This document shows, in pieces, positions 36,478-45,012 of a stretch of 64,000 nt of DNA (positions within the stretch are counted from its first letter, which is position 1; the number at the start of each line of letters is the position of its first letter). The stretch is from Mesorhizobium sp. B2-4-15 (lineage in GTDB: Bacteria; Pseudomonadota; Alphaproteobacteria; Rhizobiales; Rhizobiaceae). The stretch covers positions 25,412 through 89,411 of the forward strand of contig NZ_VFUZ01000023.1 in assembly GCF_006658505.1 (NCBI RefSeq), written 5' to 3'. The translations under genes and the position numbers were made by a program. A model generated the notes under the pieces. That model was not told the DNA's origin and did no database searches. It saw only the letters and a list, made by a program, of their open reading frames with translations.

Positions 36478-37250
36478 AGCTTCCAAATCTGACCCTTTCG
36501 CCCCGGCAGATTTTCGACGATGTCGCGCTCTGCCTGGTGTTTTTCACTCGCCTGCCCCTGCCCGTCCTAGACTTTCGCGGCCGTGGCCTCGCCGCCGCGA
36601 TCTGGGCCGCACCGATTGCCGGCGTCGTCGTCGGCCTGATCGGCGCCATCGTCTTTGCCACGGCGGAACGGTTTGGCCTTGCCATGGGGCCGGCGGCCGC
36701 CCTTGGCCTCGTCTCAACCGTCATCACCACAGGCTGCCTGCATGAAGACGGACTGTCGGATGTCGCCGACGGTTTCGGCGGCGGCAAGTCGCGTGGCCGC
36801 AAACTCGAGATCATGCGCGACAGCCGCATCGGCGCCTACGGTGCGGTGGCTCTGGCCCTGTCGCTGCTGACCCGCTGGAACGTGCTTTCGGAATTCGCCG
36901 ACCCCACACAGGCGCTCTTTGCCCTTGTGGCTGCCCACGCCGCCTCGCGCGGCCTGCTTGGCGCCTTCATGCATCTCTTGCCGTCGGCTCGGTCCGACGG
37001 CCTGTCGGCCGGCGCTGGCCCTGTCTCGCTCGACACCGCCATTGCCGGCGCCGTGCTTGGCGCGATTCCCCTGCTCCTGCTCGGCCCCGGCGGCGCCATC
37101 GCCGCGCTGATCCTGCTTGGCCTGCTGTTTGCCGCGTTCCACGCCCTTTGCCTCAACCAGATCGGTGGCCAGACCGGCGACACGATCGGCGCCCTGCAAC
37201 AGGTGAGCGAAATCGCGGTGCTTCTCGTCGCTTCCGTTGCCCTTTCCTGA
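36474..37250 (+). CDS. cobV: Adenosylcobinamide-GDP ribazoletransferase
   Basis: A 258-residue integral membrane enzyme (called CobS in enteric bacteria) joining adenosylcobinamide-GDP to alpha-ribazole. It has FFTRLPLP near the N-terminus, the acidic motif HEDGLSDVADGFGGGKSR and MRDSRIGAYGAVAL, with five or six hydrophobic helices. The GTG start overlaps the cobB stop. Confidence 0.94.
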   Translation: MKLPNLTLSPRQIFDDVALCLVFFTRLPLPVLDFRGRGLAAAIWAAPIAGVVVGLIGAIVFATAERFGLAMGPAAALGLVSTVITTGCLHEDGLSDVADGFGGGKSRGRKLEIMRDSRIGAYGAVALALSLLTRWNVLSEFADPTQALFALVAAHAASRGLLGAFMHLLPSARSDGLSAGAGPVSLDTAIAGAVLGAIPLLLLGPGGAIAALILLGLLFAAFHALCLNQIGGQTGDTIGALQQVSEIAVLLVASVALS

Positions 37251-37274
37251 TTCTCTTTTGGAGACCTTGCCCCC

Positions 37275-38285
37275 ATGCCCTTCAATTCCCTCGATGAATT
37301 GCGCGAAGCCTGCCTTGACCTACCCGCCGGCAGCGATGCCGCGGCAAACGCGGTTGCCCGCCGCCAGGACACGCTCACCAAGCCGCAAGGCAGCCTCGGC
37401 CGGCTTGAGACCATCGCCGCATGGCTGGCGCGCTGGCAGGGCCGCGACATGCCGAAACTCGACCGGGTGAAGGTGTTCGTCTTCGCCGGCAACCACGGCG
37501 TCACCGCGCAGGGCGTGTCGGCCTATCCGTCGGAAGTCACCGTGCAGATGGTGGCGAATTTCGCCGGCGGCGGCGCCGCCATCAACCAGCTCGCCCGCAT
37601 CGCCGGCGCCGAACTCGACGTCATACCGCTCGATCTCGACCATCCCACCGGCGACTTCACGCAAGTGCCGGCCATGGACGAGAAGGCATTCCTTGCCGCC
37701 GTCTCGGCCGGCTATGACGCGGTGACAAAAGACCTCGACCTCGTCTGCTTCGGCGAGATGGGCATCGGCAACACCACGCCGGCCGCCGCCATTTCGGCGG
37801 CGCTGTTCGGCGGTGGCGCGGAAAAATGGACCGGACGCGGCACCGGCGTCGACGATGCCGGCCTGAAGCGCAAGGTGGTGGCCATCGAAGCCGGCCTGAA
37901 GCGCCACGCCGCCGCCCTCGCTGATCCGCTGGGCGTCGCCGCCGCCCTTGGCGGGCGCGAACTCGCCGCGATCTTTGGCGCCACGCTGGCCGCACGGCAT
38001 CTGGGCATACCCGTGCTGCTCGACGGCTTCGTCTGCACCGCCGCGGCCGCTCCGCTGGCAAGACTGCATCCGACCGGGCTCGCCCACACCATCGCCGCCC
38101 ACGTCTCGGCCGAATCAGGCCACCGAGGCCTGCTCGAAGCGCTTGGCCTGCCGCCGCTGCTCGATCTCGGCATGCGGCTCGGCGAAGGCTCCGGCGCCTG
38201 CCTCGCCGTCAACATCGTCCGCTCGGCGCTGGAGTGCCATGCCAGGATGGCAAGCTTTGCCGAGGCTGGTGTTTCGGAGAAATAG
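37275..38285 (+). CDS. cobU: Nicotinate-nucleotide--dimethylbenzimidazole phosphoribosyltransferase
   Basis: A 336-residue enzyme (CobT in enteric naming) making alpha-ribazole phosphate for the lower ligand. KPQGSLGRLE, FAGNHGVTAQGVSAYP and GEMGIGNTTPAAAI are the family signatures, and the catalytic Glu lies in the C-terminal MRLGEGSGA segment. It is the last gene of the operon. Its spacer to the convergent map gene holds no clear T-rich terminator. Confidence 0.94.
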   Translation: MPFNSLDELREACLDLPAGSDAAANAVARRQDTLTKPQGSLGRLETIAAWLARWQGRDMPKLDRVKVFVFAGNHGVTAQGVSAYPSEVTVQMVANFAGGGAAINQLARIAGAELDVIPLDLDHPTGDFTQVPAMDEKAFLAAVSAGYDAVTKDLDLVCFGEMGIGNTTPAAAISAALFGGGAEKWTGRGTGVDDAGLKRKVVAIEAGLKRHAAALADPLGVAAALGGRELAAIFGATLAARHLGIPVLLDGFVCTAAAAPLARLHPTGLAHTIAAHVSAESGHRGLLEALGLPPLLDLGMRLGEGSGACLAVNIVRSALECHARMASFAEAGVSEK

Positions 38286-38359
38286 GCTCAGGCGGGAAAG
38301 GCGGAATCGGCGCTAACGATGCCACGGAAAAGAGCATTGCTTTCCGATTCGGCCGGTTT

Positions 38360-39139
38360 CTAAGCCGCGTTTTTCAGCGCGGCTAGTTCGTCAGGGCGCA
38401 GCGTCAGCACCGATACGCCGGAAGCCGTAACGGCGACGGTGTGCTCGAACTGCGCGGAAAGCGACCCGTCTCTCGTCACGACAGTCCAGCCGTCAGCCTC
38501 GGTTCTGACAGTCCGCCGGCCTCGATTGAGCATCGGCTCGATCGTGAAGACCATGCCCTCGCGGAGCACGAGACCGGTTCCCGGCTTTCCGAAATGCAGA
38601 ACCTGCGGTTCCTCATGCATCTCCCTGCCGATGCCGTGACCGCAATATTCATGCACCACGGAATAGCCATTTCGCTTGGCATGGCGTTCGATCGCCCAGC
38701 CGATGTCCCCGAGCCGCGCGCCCGGACGAACAGCCCGGATGCCCATCCACATGGCCTCGTAGGTGGTCTGGACCAGCCTCCTGGCGGCTGGAGTGACCTC
38801 GCCGACGAGATAAGTCTTGCTGGAATCGGCGATATAACCGTTCTTCTCCAGCGTGATATCGAAATTGACGATATCTCCGTCCCGAAGCACGTCCGATTGC
38901 GATGGAATGCCGTGGCAGACCACATCGTTCACCGAAGAATTCAGCACAAAACCATAGCCATATTGGCCCTTGCTCGCGGGTCGGGCCTGGAGATCGTGGA
39001 CGATGAAGCGCTCGACCATGTCATTGATCTGAAGGGTCGACGCACCGGCAAGCGCGGTTCGATCCAGCAGACCGAAGACGGAGGCCAGCAGCCGGCCGGA
39101 TTCGGCGAGCAGTGCCAGTTCCCGAGGCTGCTTCGTCAT
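38360..39139 (-). CDS. map: Type I methionine aminopeptidase, ParD-linked
   Basis: A 259-residue M24 metallopeptidase with a full set of metal ligands D94, D105, H168, E201 and E232, plus the substrate-site H76 (VCHGIP). The N-terminus begins directly with the catalytic domain. ATG at 39139 overlaps the stop of the ParD-like gene by four bases (ATGA), placing it in the toxin position of a toxin-antitoxin-like pair. It is probably an accessory copy next to a housekeeping map elsewhere. Whether it serves N-terminal methionine removal in general or has a conditional role is open. Confidence 0.9.
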   Translation of the reverse strand: MTKQPRELALLAESGRLLASVFGLLDRTALAGASTLQINDMVERFIVHDLQARPASKGQYGYGFVLNSSVNDVVCHGIPSQSDVLRDGDIVNFDITLEKNGYIADSSKTYLVGEVTPAARRLVQTTYEAMWMGIRAVRPGARLGDIGWAIERHAKRNGYSVVHEYCGHGIGREMHEEPQVLHFGKPGTGLVLREGMVFTIEPMLNRGRRTVRTEADGWTVVTRDGSLSAQFEHTVAVTASGVSVLTLRPDELAALKNAA

Positions 39140-39348
39140 GCTTCGCTGAACGCCAGTGGTTGAGCCGAAACGCCGGCGGAACTGAGTTCGCGCTCGATGA
39201 TCTCCGCGAAACTGAGCGTCGGATTGGTCTCGCACAGCATGCCGACCTTGATCCAGTAGGCGGCCTGCGCATTGATCGAACGATACGATACCTTGCTCGC
39301 CCTGCGCAGCTGATCGTGCAAGTCATCATCAATGTTCACGATGCCCAT
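39136..39348 (-). CDS. ParD-like antitoxin-family protein
   Basis: A 70-residue protein with a ribbon-helix-helix-type opening (MGIVNIDDDLHDQLRRASKV) followed by helices, matching the ParD-like family. ATG at 39348 is chosen because GGAGAT lies seven bases upstream. The in-frame ATG at 39360 has no such site and would overlap the palindromic operator. It is translated together with the methionine aminopeptidase gene through an ATGA overlap, and no ParE-type toxin is nearby. Confidence 0.75.
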   Translation of the reverse strand: MGIVNIDDDLHDQLRRASKVSYRSINAQAAYWIKVGMLCETNPTLSFAEIIERELSSAGVSAQPLAFSEA

Positions 39349-39358
39349 CGGGATCTCC

Positions 39359-39386
39359 ATATACGGTTCGTATACGGAACATATAC
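39359..39386. promoter_or_regulatory. Palindromic operator of parD-map pair
   Basis: ATATACG (39359-39365), GTT, CGTATAC (39369-39375) is a perfect 7-base palindrome. It is followed by a second, imperfect one, GTATAC-ggaac-ATATAC (39370-39386). Repeated TATAC half-sites just before the ribosome-binding site of a ribbon-helix-helix gene suggest autoregulation. Confidence 0.65.
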
Positions 39387-39930
39387 ACCGAACATGAAAA
39401 AGCCAAGAGCACCGTCACAGCTACCCCGGTCGAGAGCGCGCCGCCTGACAGGAGGCGCGGCGACGCTGCGGGCAGCTTTTCATGGCCGCTACCGCCCCTG
39501 GCGCTCAATAGATTCTGACCCAGCCGACTTGAAAAAGAAGTGCCGTCGCTCGTCAAAGATCACGATCGGAGGCATGGCCCGAGACGCGCCAAACGTGTCT
39601 CGCTTTCAGGGTCTTTCCACCAAGTCTTTGAAGAATTTGGTGGTGCTGGCAGTCTGGAGCGAACCCGTCTCCGCGTGAATTTCCCAGTTAATTCGGGAAA
39701 AACTGGGAATTCTGAGCCTTTTCCAACCTTTAACGCGTTGCTTAAAGACGTTTCATTAAATCAAATCAAAGACATAAACGCGCCTTGACACGCAGTCGGA
39801 ACTGCGGAAATTCCCTTCCGACTGCGGAAATTTGTAACGCCACGGGAAATCCTCCAAAAACGGTACCGAGCCCGCAAACGAGTGCCCATGAGAATGAGTA
39901 CCTCACTCCTAAATTGCCCAGAGCTCAAAA
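39387..39930. other. Gene-free stretch with an inverted repeat
   Basis: No convincing gene. At 39677-39712 GAATTTCCCAGTT and AACTGGGAATTC form an inverted repeat with one extra base and an 11-base loop. The composition becomes AT-rich toward 39780. Short open frames here have no recognisable product. Confidence 0.5.
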
Positions 39931-41232
39931 ATGCAGCGCACCTTTACCCGTCAAGAATTGTATGACCTCGTTTGGTCGACACCCATCATCACGCTCGCCG
40001 GGCGGTTCGACATTTCGGACCGAGGGCTGGCGAAGACTTGTGCTCGCTATCAGATACCCGTTCCAGGCCGCGGCTATTGGGCAAAGATCGAAGCCGGCCA
40101 ATCTGCGCCGAAGACGCCGCTTTGGAAAATCGACAACCCGACCTTAGAGACTGTCTACATCGGAGGCTACAAACCACCGGTAAATCCATACGTCGCGTTT
40201 GCGATCGAGGCGGCGGCCGGCACCGTAAGGAAATCAAAGGAGATGAGGCAAGCAAGGGCCGTTCCTGACCAAACTAGGGATGTTGCCGAAAAGGAAGAGA
40301 CACCTCGCGCGCCACGGGAACCGATCGTCTTCGAGCCCGTGAGACATCCTCACAGCTCGGTCGCTGGTTTTGTCGCAGCGCTGAGATCTGCGAACCCGGA
40401 CCAATACGGTGAGGTCTCACTGCCTGGCGCGAAGGTTCACAAGAGTTCCGTATCCCGGCTGACATCGTTTCTCCACCACCTGGCTCTTGCTCTCGACCAA
40501 CGAGAAATCGTGCTCAGCCATACCGAGAAAGGAATAAAGACCGCAATCGGGCCCGACGATGTGCGGCTTGAGATCGTCGAAGAGCGGAGGCGGGAGAAGC
40601 ATATTCCAACCCCTGCAGAACAGAAAAGGCACGATGAGCACGAGAGGCGCCGCGAGATAGCTCGGCGCCGCGGCCAATGGCTCTCCTATGAGAGCTTCTG
40701 GCCAGAATACGATTACATTTACTCAGGGAAGCTCAGCTTCGAGATCCACAATTGGGCAGAGGGAGCCCGCAAGCGGTGGAAAGACGGTAAGCATCAGAGC
40801 CTGGAATCCATGCTCGATCCGATTGCAGACGGCATCCTTTTCCACCTAGCCTTCGAAAAAGCTCGTCGTGAGGAGCGCGAAGCGGAAGAGCGCCGACGCA
40901 AGCATATGGCGCACAGACGGGAGCTTTACAAAAAGCGGCAAGAACGCGAAACGAATAGGCTAAATTTCCTACGTCAGTTGGCCGAGTATCAAAAAGAAGC
41001 CACTGATCTTCGTGCCACGATCGCCAAGGCGACTGAATTTCTTCCGCAAGCTAGCTCCGAGTACCTTCGTATGATCGAATGGGCACAACAGCGCTTGGCG
41101 CATATCGAAGCACAGAACCAGATTGAGGTGCTGACATCGAATCTCCAGCAGCAAAACCTCTTTCCTGAGCCAGACGACTTGTACGATCCGGAAGGCGATC
41201 CAGCACCGCCAAAGAATCCCTGGAGCTATTAG
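39931..41232 (+). CDS. Unidentified HTH/coiled-coil protein
   Basis: A 433-residue protein. The first 60 residues (ELYDLVWSTPIITLAGRFD followed by ISDRGLAKTCARYQIPVPGR and GYWAKIEAG) form a helix-turn-helix-like module seen at the start of many uncharacterised bacterial proteins. Residues about 110-230 are a mixed globular part. Residues about 300-350 are very rich in Arg/Glu (REEREAEERRRKHMAHRREL) and likely a coiled coil, followed by a helical tail and the acidic, Pro-rich end. The function is unknown. It stands alone between the toxin-antitoxin-like pair and IS91 remnants, a position typical of mobile or defence-related cargo, but the sequence does not show such a role. Confidence 0.8.
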   Translation: MQRTFTRQELYDLVWSTPIITLAGRFDISDRGLAKTCARYQIPVPGRGYWAKIEAGQSAPKTPLWKIDNPTLETVYIGGYKPPVNPYVAFAIEAAAGTVRKSKEMRQARAVPDQTRDVAEKEETPRAPREPIVFEPVRHPHSSVAGFVAALRSANPDQYGEVSLPGAKVHKSSVSRLTSFLHHLALALDQREIVLSHTEKGIKTAIGPDDVRLEIVEERRREKHIPTPAEQKRHDEHERRREIARRRGQWLSYESFWPEYDYIYSGKLSFEIHNWAEGARKRWKDGKHQSLESMLDPIADGILFHLAFEKARREEREAEERRRKHMAHRRELYKKRQERETNRLNFLRQLAEYQKEATDLRATIAKATEFLPQASSEYLRMIEWAQQRLAHIEAQNQIEVLTSNLQQQNLFPEPDDLYDPEGDPAPPKNPWSY

Positions 41233-41603
41233 ATCGTCTGTCACGACAGAAGGGCACGGCCTCAGCGTTAGATGCCCATTTGAGCTGCACCGCCTCGGGT
41301 CAAAAAGCACGCCTCTCAAGGCGCCCTGCCCTGGTAGTTCGACCAAAGGATTATGACCACCTGTCAGAGTTGGACGCTCACAATCTGGCTGCTCGGCTGG
41401 CGACTCTCCTCCGCCTGCCGTTAGCAGTTGCCGAGCTTAGGCACGGATGCTTCGACAACGCATTCGACTCGCGCACCTTTAGTATTACTAACCGGACAGT
41501 CGATGATTCGCTGCTAGACAGGTGCGACAAAACCGCACAAATTTAGAGCTTCCAACGCTCATATCAAGTATTGCGGTACGAGAGTATCGTTTGTTCGTAA
41601 ACA
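41233..41603. other. Gene-free stretch beside IS91 remnant
   Basis: No supported gene. The region lies between the HTH protein and the broken end of the IS91-type transposase, and probably contains the deletion junction of that element. I could not recognise an IS91 terminal sequence. Confidence 0.4.
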
Positions 41604-41759
41604 CTAGCCCTCGACATGGCCGCCCAGTTCGGCGGTCCAGCATAGCTCGATCGCGCTCATCGTGCGGTGCTCGACGCGCCCGAGATGGCCGTCATGGGCC
41701 TGTCGATACGCCTCGCCATGGCGGCGGAAGATATCCGCCACCTCCAGTCTCGCCGGCAT
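41604..41759 (-). pseudogene. IS91-family transposase, N-terminal remnant
   Basis: The frame from ATG at 41759 reads PARLEVADIFRRHGEAYRQA, then GHLGRVEHRTMSAIELCWTA and ELGGHVEG before a stop at 41604. This is the start of an IS91-type transposase, which normally continues for several hundred residues with a Cys-rich motif. Everything after about residue 50 is missing. It follows the tyrosine recombinase gene in the same direction, the usual pairing in this IS91 subgroup. Confidence 0.75.
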
Positions 41760-41772
41760 GGGCGGGACCGGA

Positions 41773-42633
41773 TCAGACCGGCGGCACGACCTCGACGTTC
41801 AGCCGGTCGAGCGGGCTCGTTGTGCGCCGGATTAGGCCATTCGAGACCCTGGTGTAGCGCGCCGTGCTCGACAGGTTGTTATGGCCGAGCAGAACCTGGA
41901 TGATGCGGATGTCGGTGCCGTTCTCCAGAAGATGCGTGGCGAAGCTGTGCCTGAGCGTGTGGACCGTCACCCGCTTGTCGATGCCGGCGGCCGCACGCGC
42001 CGAGCGACAGGCCGAATATAACACCTGCACATCGATAGGGCGATCGGCGCCGCGCCCGGGAAACAGCCAGTCCTGCGGCTTCGCCAGCCGCCAGTAGACC
42101 CGCAGGATGCGCAGAAGCTGCGCCGACGGCATCACGGTGCGGTCCTTGCCGCCCTTGCCGTGCTCAACCCGAATGACGCCGCGTCCGCTGTCGATGTCGC
42201 CGACCTTTAAGCCGACGGTCTCCGAGGCTCGAAGGCGAGCAGCGTAAGCTGCCGTCAGGGCCGTGCGCGCCTTCAGGCTCGGGACCGCTTCCAGGAACCT
42301 GACCACCTCGTCGGCGCTCAACACCACTGGCAGCGTGCGTGGCGAGCGGGCGTAGGCAATGCTCTCCGGGATCTCGGCATGGCCCAACGTCACACCGTAG
42401 AAGAACCGCAGTGCGCACACCCAGCGATCCTACGTGCATGCGGTGGCGAAGTTTTCGCGCTACTTTGGCCGCTCCCCTGACCGGCTTGGCCTAGAGGACG
42501 TGCGCGCCTTCCAGGTGCATCTGGTCTCAACGGGGATTTCGTGGCCGGCGCTGAACCAGACGGTGGCCGGCGACAGATTGCGGATCGTCATATCCTCGAT
42601 CATGCGCCGGCGAAGAGGGCTCAACTCGACCAT
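41773..42633 (-). pseudogene. IS91-associated tyrosine recombinase, broken by inversion
   Basis: The C-terminal 215 residues are intact (41773-42420), with the catalytic Arg in LRASETVGL, Lys in HGKGGKDR, HTLRHSFATH, LGHNNLSS and the ARYTRV tyrosine. The N-terminus MVELSPLRRRMIEDMTIRNL is at 42633 on the same strand, but the part between (YVHAVAKFSRYFGRSPDRLG through GISWPALNQTV) is now encoded on the plus strand. Turning 42418-42565 around restores one continuous recombinase frame (SPAT-TQRSYV and NQTV-CALRFF). The gene is therefore disrupted by a small inversion, not by deletion. Confidence 0.85.
42418..42565. other. 148-bp inverted segment in recombinase gene
   Basis: The segment is bounded by the 4-base inverted repeats CACC (42418-42421) and GGTG (42562-42565). 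On the plus strand it reads TQRSYVHAVAKFSRYFGRSP and on to ALNQTV, the missing middle of the minus-strand recombinase. Both junctions are exact at codon level when the segment is flipped back. Confidence 0.85.
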
Positions 42634-43127
42634 CTCATTGCTCCTGTTCTCGAGATTGCGCTTCAACAGCCGCAATCCTTCAAAACAGAAGCGTCACCTG
42701 CAAACCGATCCGCCAAATGCCGCGTTAGCGGCTTCATTCAATCCCGAAATCTCAACGAGCCTTAGGCAAAACGCTTGGGTCCCACAATCCGGGTCGTGCT
42801 GCTGTTGTCATAGGAGTAGATGGTCGGTGGCTGGAGCCGACGGCTGATGTATGGCCCGCTGTTCGTGTTGGAGGTCTCACCGTCGCTGACGACGGTTTCG
42901 GGGCGATAGCTGAAGTTGAAAATACTGGGGCCACGATAGGACTCCGAGGCGTCATGGAAGCTGCGTTCAGAGCCGGAGATCGAGCGCGTGCTGGATCGGG
43001 ATTTGATTTCGGTCCCTTCGAAGCTCCGGCCTGACATTGTCGTGGGTGTCGGAGAACCTGCCTTCCCTGGTTTGACGGTCTTCTTCCTTGTTCGTGCGCG
43101 ATTGAATTTGTTCCAACTGTTGTCAGC
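42634..43127. other. Stretch with only a doubtful small ORF
   Basis: Right of the recombinase start nothing is clearly coding. A minus-strand frame at 42762-43037 could give a 91-residue Ser/Thr/Tyr-rich protein (SYRGPSIFNFSYRPETVVSD, ending RIVGPKRFA) whose composition is protein-like, but I recognise no family and see no strong ribosome-binding site. Confidence 0.4.
42762..43037 (-). CDS. Doubtful small Ser/Thr-rich protein
   Basis: A 91-residue frame with balanced composition and a plausible ending, lying alone between IS91 debris and the alpha/beta hydrolase gene. A second minus-strand frame over the same bases is Pro/Ala/Arg-rich and looks like a shadow. No domain, signal peptide or membrane helix is evident, and the start is uncertain. 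It may be non-coding. Confidence 0.3.
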   Translation of the reverse strand: MSGRSFEGTEIKSRSSTRSISGSERSFHDASESYRGPSIFNFSYRPETVVSDGETSNTNSGPYISRRLQPPTIYSYDNSSTTRIVGPKRFA

Positions 43128-44021
43128 TCAAAGATGAGCGAGAAACCAATCCGTTGCCGACCTCGAAGCTGTCTCGAATTCGGCAAGGTATGGATCGAAA
43201 TGGCCGCCTTTGAGCATCACAAGCCGCTTGGGCTCAAGTGCATTCGCGTAGGCCCTTAGAGCTAGATCCGTGACCGCTATGTGGTCTCGCTGTGCCACGA
43301 CCATCAGAAGCGGCGTCGGAGACACTCGGGCGATCCAGTCGCCAGGAGAATACATGCGCGCCCATCGGGTGGATCGCACTGTTACCTTGTTCTCCCACAC
43401 GCCTGGAGGGATCGGCCTCAGATAAAAGGACACAGCGTCGGCTGCCTGGTAGGAGGACTGCTTGTCCCTTTCCTCACTGACAATCGCTTGGGTCATCGGC
43501 GCATCGCCGCGAAGTTGCGCACGATCGTCAGCCGCAAAAACAGCTTCGAGATCTTCCACTTTTTCAGGTGGTACGCGACGCATACCGCTGGCGTAGCCGT
43601 CGATGGTAGGAGCTTGAGAAACGACCGCCTTGAGCCGTCGATCGGTTGCGGCAAGCACAATAGCATGGCCGCCAGCGAAGCTGGTACCCCAAACTCCGAC
43701 GCGGTTTTCGTTCACCTCCGACCGATCCTGCAACCATGAAATCACGCGGCGCCAATCCCCGATCTGCTGCCACGGATTAACATCCTGCCGCGGTTCTCCT
43801 CCACTCTCGCCGAAGTTGCGATGATCATGGAGCAACACGACGAAACCAGCCTTGGCAAATGCCTCCGCGAACGGCTCGATGCCATGATATTTCGTGCCGG
43901 CATAACCATGAGCCATAGTTATCGCAGGCAATGGACCGCCTAAGTGCCTGGGCGTAAATAGCCAAGCCGAAAGCTCGACGCCGTCTTCGGCAGTGATGTG
44001 CACGTCTTCCTTGCTGAACAT
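43128..44021 (-). CDS. Alpha/beta hydrolase (dienelactone hydrolase-like)
   Basis: A 297-residue cytoplasmic alpha/beta hydrolase. The oxyanion-hole loop is MAHGYAGTKYHG, the nucleophile elbow VWGTSFAGGHA (Ser about residue 114), an acid after VVAQRDHIAV, and the His in MLKGGHFDPY near the end. The substrate cannot be told from sequence. GGAAGGA precedes the ATG. It lies downstream of the membrane protein and enoyl-CoA hydratase genes in the same direction, after a 233-base gap. Confidence 0.82.
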   Translation of the reverse strand: MFSKEDVHITAEDGVELSAWLFTPRHLGGPLPAITMAHGYAGTKYHGIEPFAEAFAKAGFVVLLHDHRNFGESGGEPRQDVNPWQQIGDWRRVISWLQDRSEVNENRVGVWGTSFAGGHAIVLAATDRRLKAVVSQAPTIDGYASGMRRVPPEKVEDLEAVFAADDRAQLRGDAPMTQAIVSEERDKQSSYQAADAVSFYLRPIPPGVWENKVTVRSTRWARMYSPGDWIARVSPTPLLMVVAQRDHIAVTDLALRAYANALEPKRLVMLKGGHFDPYLAEFETASRSATDWFLAHL

Positions 44022-44254
44022 GACGATGTCCTTCCAAATGGGGCGGTCGTCGACCCCCTACAGTGAGGCAGATTGAATCGGACACCTGATCGTGGAGCCG
44101 GGTCGTGGCGGTGGACCTATCCGCCATAAAAGGACCGCGCAGCGTTCCGCCAGATTGATCCTCTTGTCTCATGCTCATCCGGGCACAACTCCAAGCGTCT
44201 GCCTCCTTATGTTGCCTTCGACTTCTTGCATGTCGCGAACGCGTGGTGGCCAAC

Positions 44255-44974
44255 TCACCACCATCCGCCGCCTGTTGCCGGTGCGCGGCTCAGAAGAACT
44301 CGACTGACAACCAGGATCCAAAGGAGAAGCAGGAGCGGAGAAACCAGCCGCGAATACGCTCCGTCAGGAGCCCAGATGCCGTCGCTCAGCCAAGTGGTGC
44401 CACCGAGCACGCCGAGTACGACAACTGCCACACCTGCTGCGAAGAGGGCGCTGGAGATCAGGCCGGCACGCCAAAGGCCGAAGGCTCCTGACATGATCAG
44501 CATTGCTCGCGGAAAAGACGTCAACACGCCGAGAGTCCAGGCGAAAGCGTTCAGGCCGCTGACGAGCGAATGATCCTGTGAGCCGCCGAGCCTGTAGGCA
44601 AGTGCAGCGGCAACCGCTGTCTGGAGCAGCAACAATGCGCCAAGCATCGCACTGGCCGCAGTCGCGGCTGCGCCCCAACCATCTTGTCCTCTGTCGGCCA
44701 AAGTCGCACGCAAAGCCGCCGCGAACCATAGAAGATTGAGAACCGCCAGGCCTGACAACATCGCTGCGACCAAGATCTTGGTGCGATGACCATCGTAGAA
44801 GGCGACAAGCACATCATCAGAGGCGCTGATCGGCGGCTGAGACCCAACAATAACGTAAGCGATTACAAAGAGACCGGCGGCCTGAATGCCGCTTGTGCGC
44901 CAGAAGCGCTGCCAGAACGCAGGGGTGGCATACACGCTGGTGGACGGCGCCATTGATGTTGCAGACGTGCTCAT
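44255..44974 (-). CDS. Six- or seven-helix membrane protein, unknown function
   Basis: A 239-residue protein with about seven hydrophobic helices and a Ser/Thr-rich N-terminus. The pattern resembles the DUF4386-type small membrane proteins, but I cannot assign a family with certainty. AGGAG lies at a good distance before the ATG at 44974. It starts 38 bases after the enoyl-CoA hydratase homologue, so the two probably share a transcript. Confidence 0.7.
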   Translation of the reverse strand: MSTSATSMAPSTSVYATPAFWQRFWRTSGIQAAGLFVIAYVIVGSQPPISASDDVLVAFYDGHRTKILVAAMLSGLAVLNLLWFAAALRATLADRGQDGWGAAATAASAMLGALLLLQTAVAAALAYRLGGSQDHSLVSGLNAFAWTLGVLTSFPRAMLIMSGAFGLWRAGLISSALFAAGVAVVVLGVLGGTTWLSDGIWAPDGAYSRLVSPLLLLLWILVVSRVLLSRAPATGGGWW

Positions 44975-45012
44975 GATTGTCTCCTAGAGTTTCCAATACG
45001 GCGGCGAGATCG

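Noticed and set aside
34927..36486. Long minus-strand frame of 519 codons
   Set aside because: Antisense to cobA/cobB, composition of a shadow frame.
39540..39788. Plus-strand frame of 82 codons downstream of the operator
   Set aside because: No domain or ribosome-binding site, and it crosses the inverted repeat at 39677.
41280..41546. Plus-strand frame of 88 codons beside the IS91 remnant
   Set aside because: It starts with TTG without a ribosome-binding site and has no similarity I recognise.
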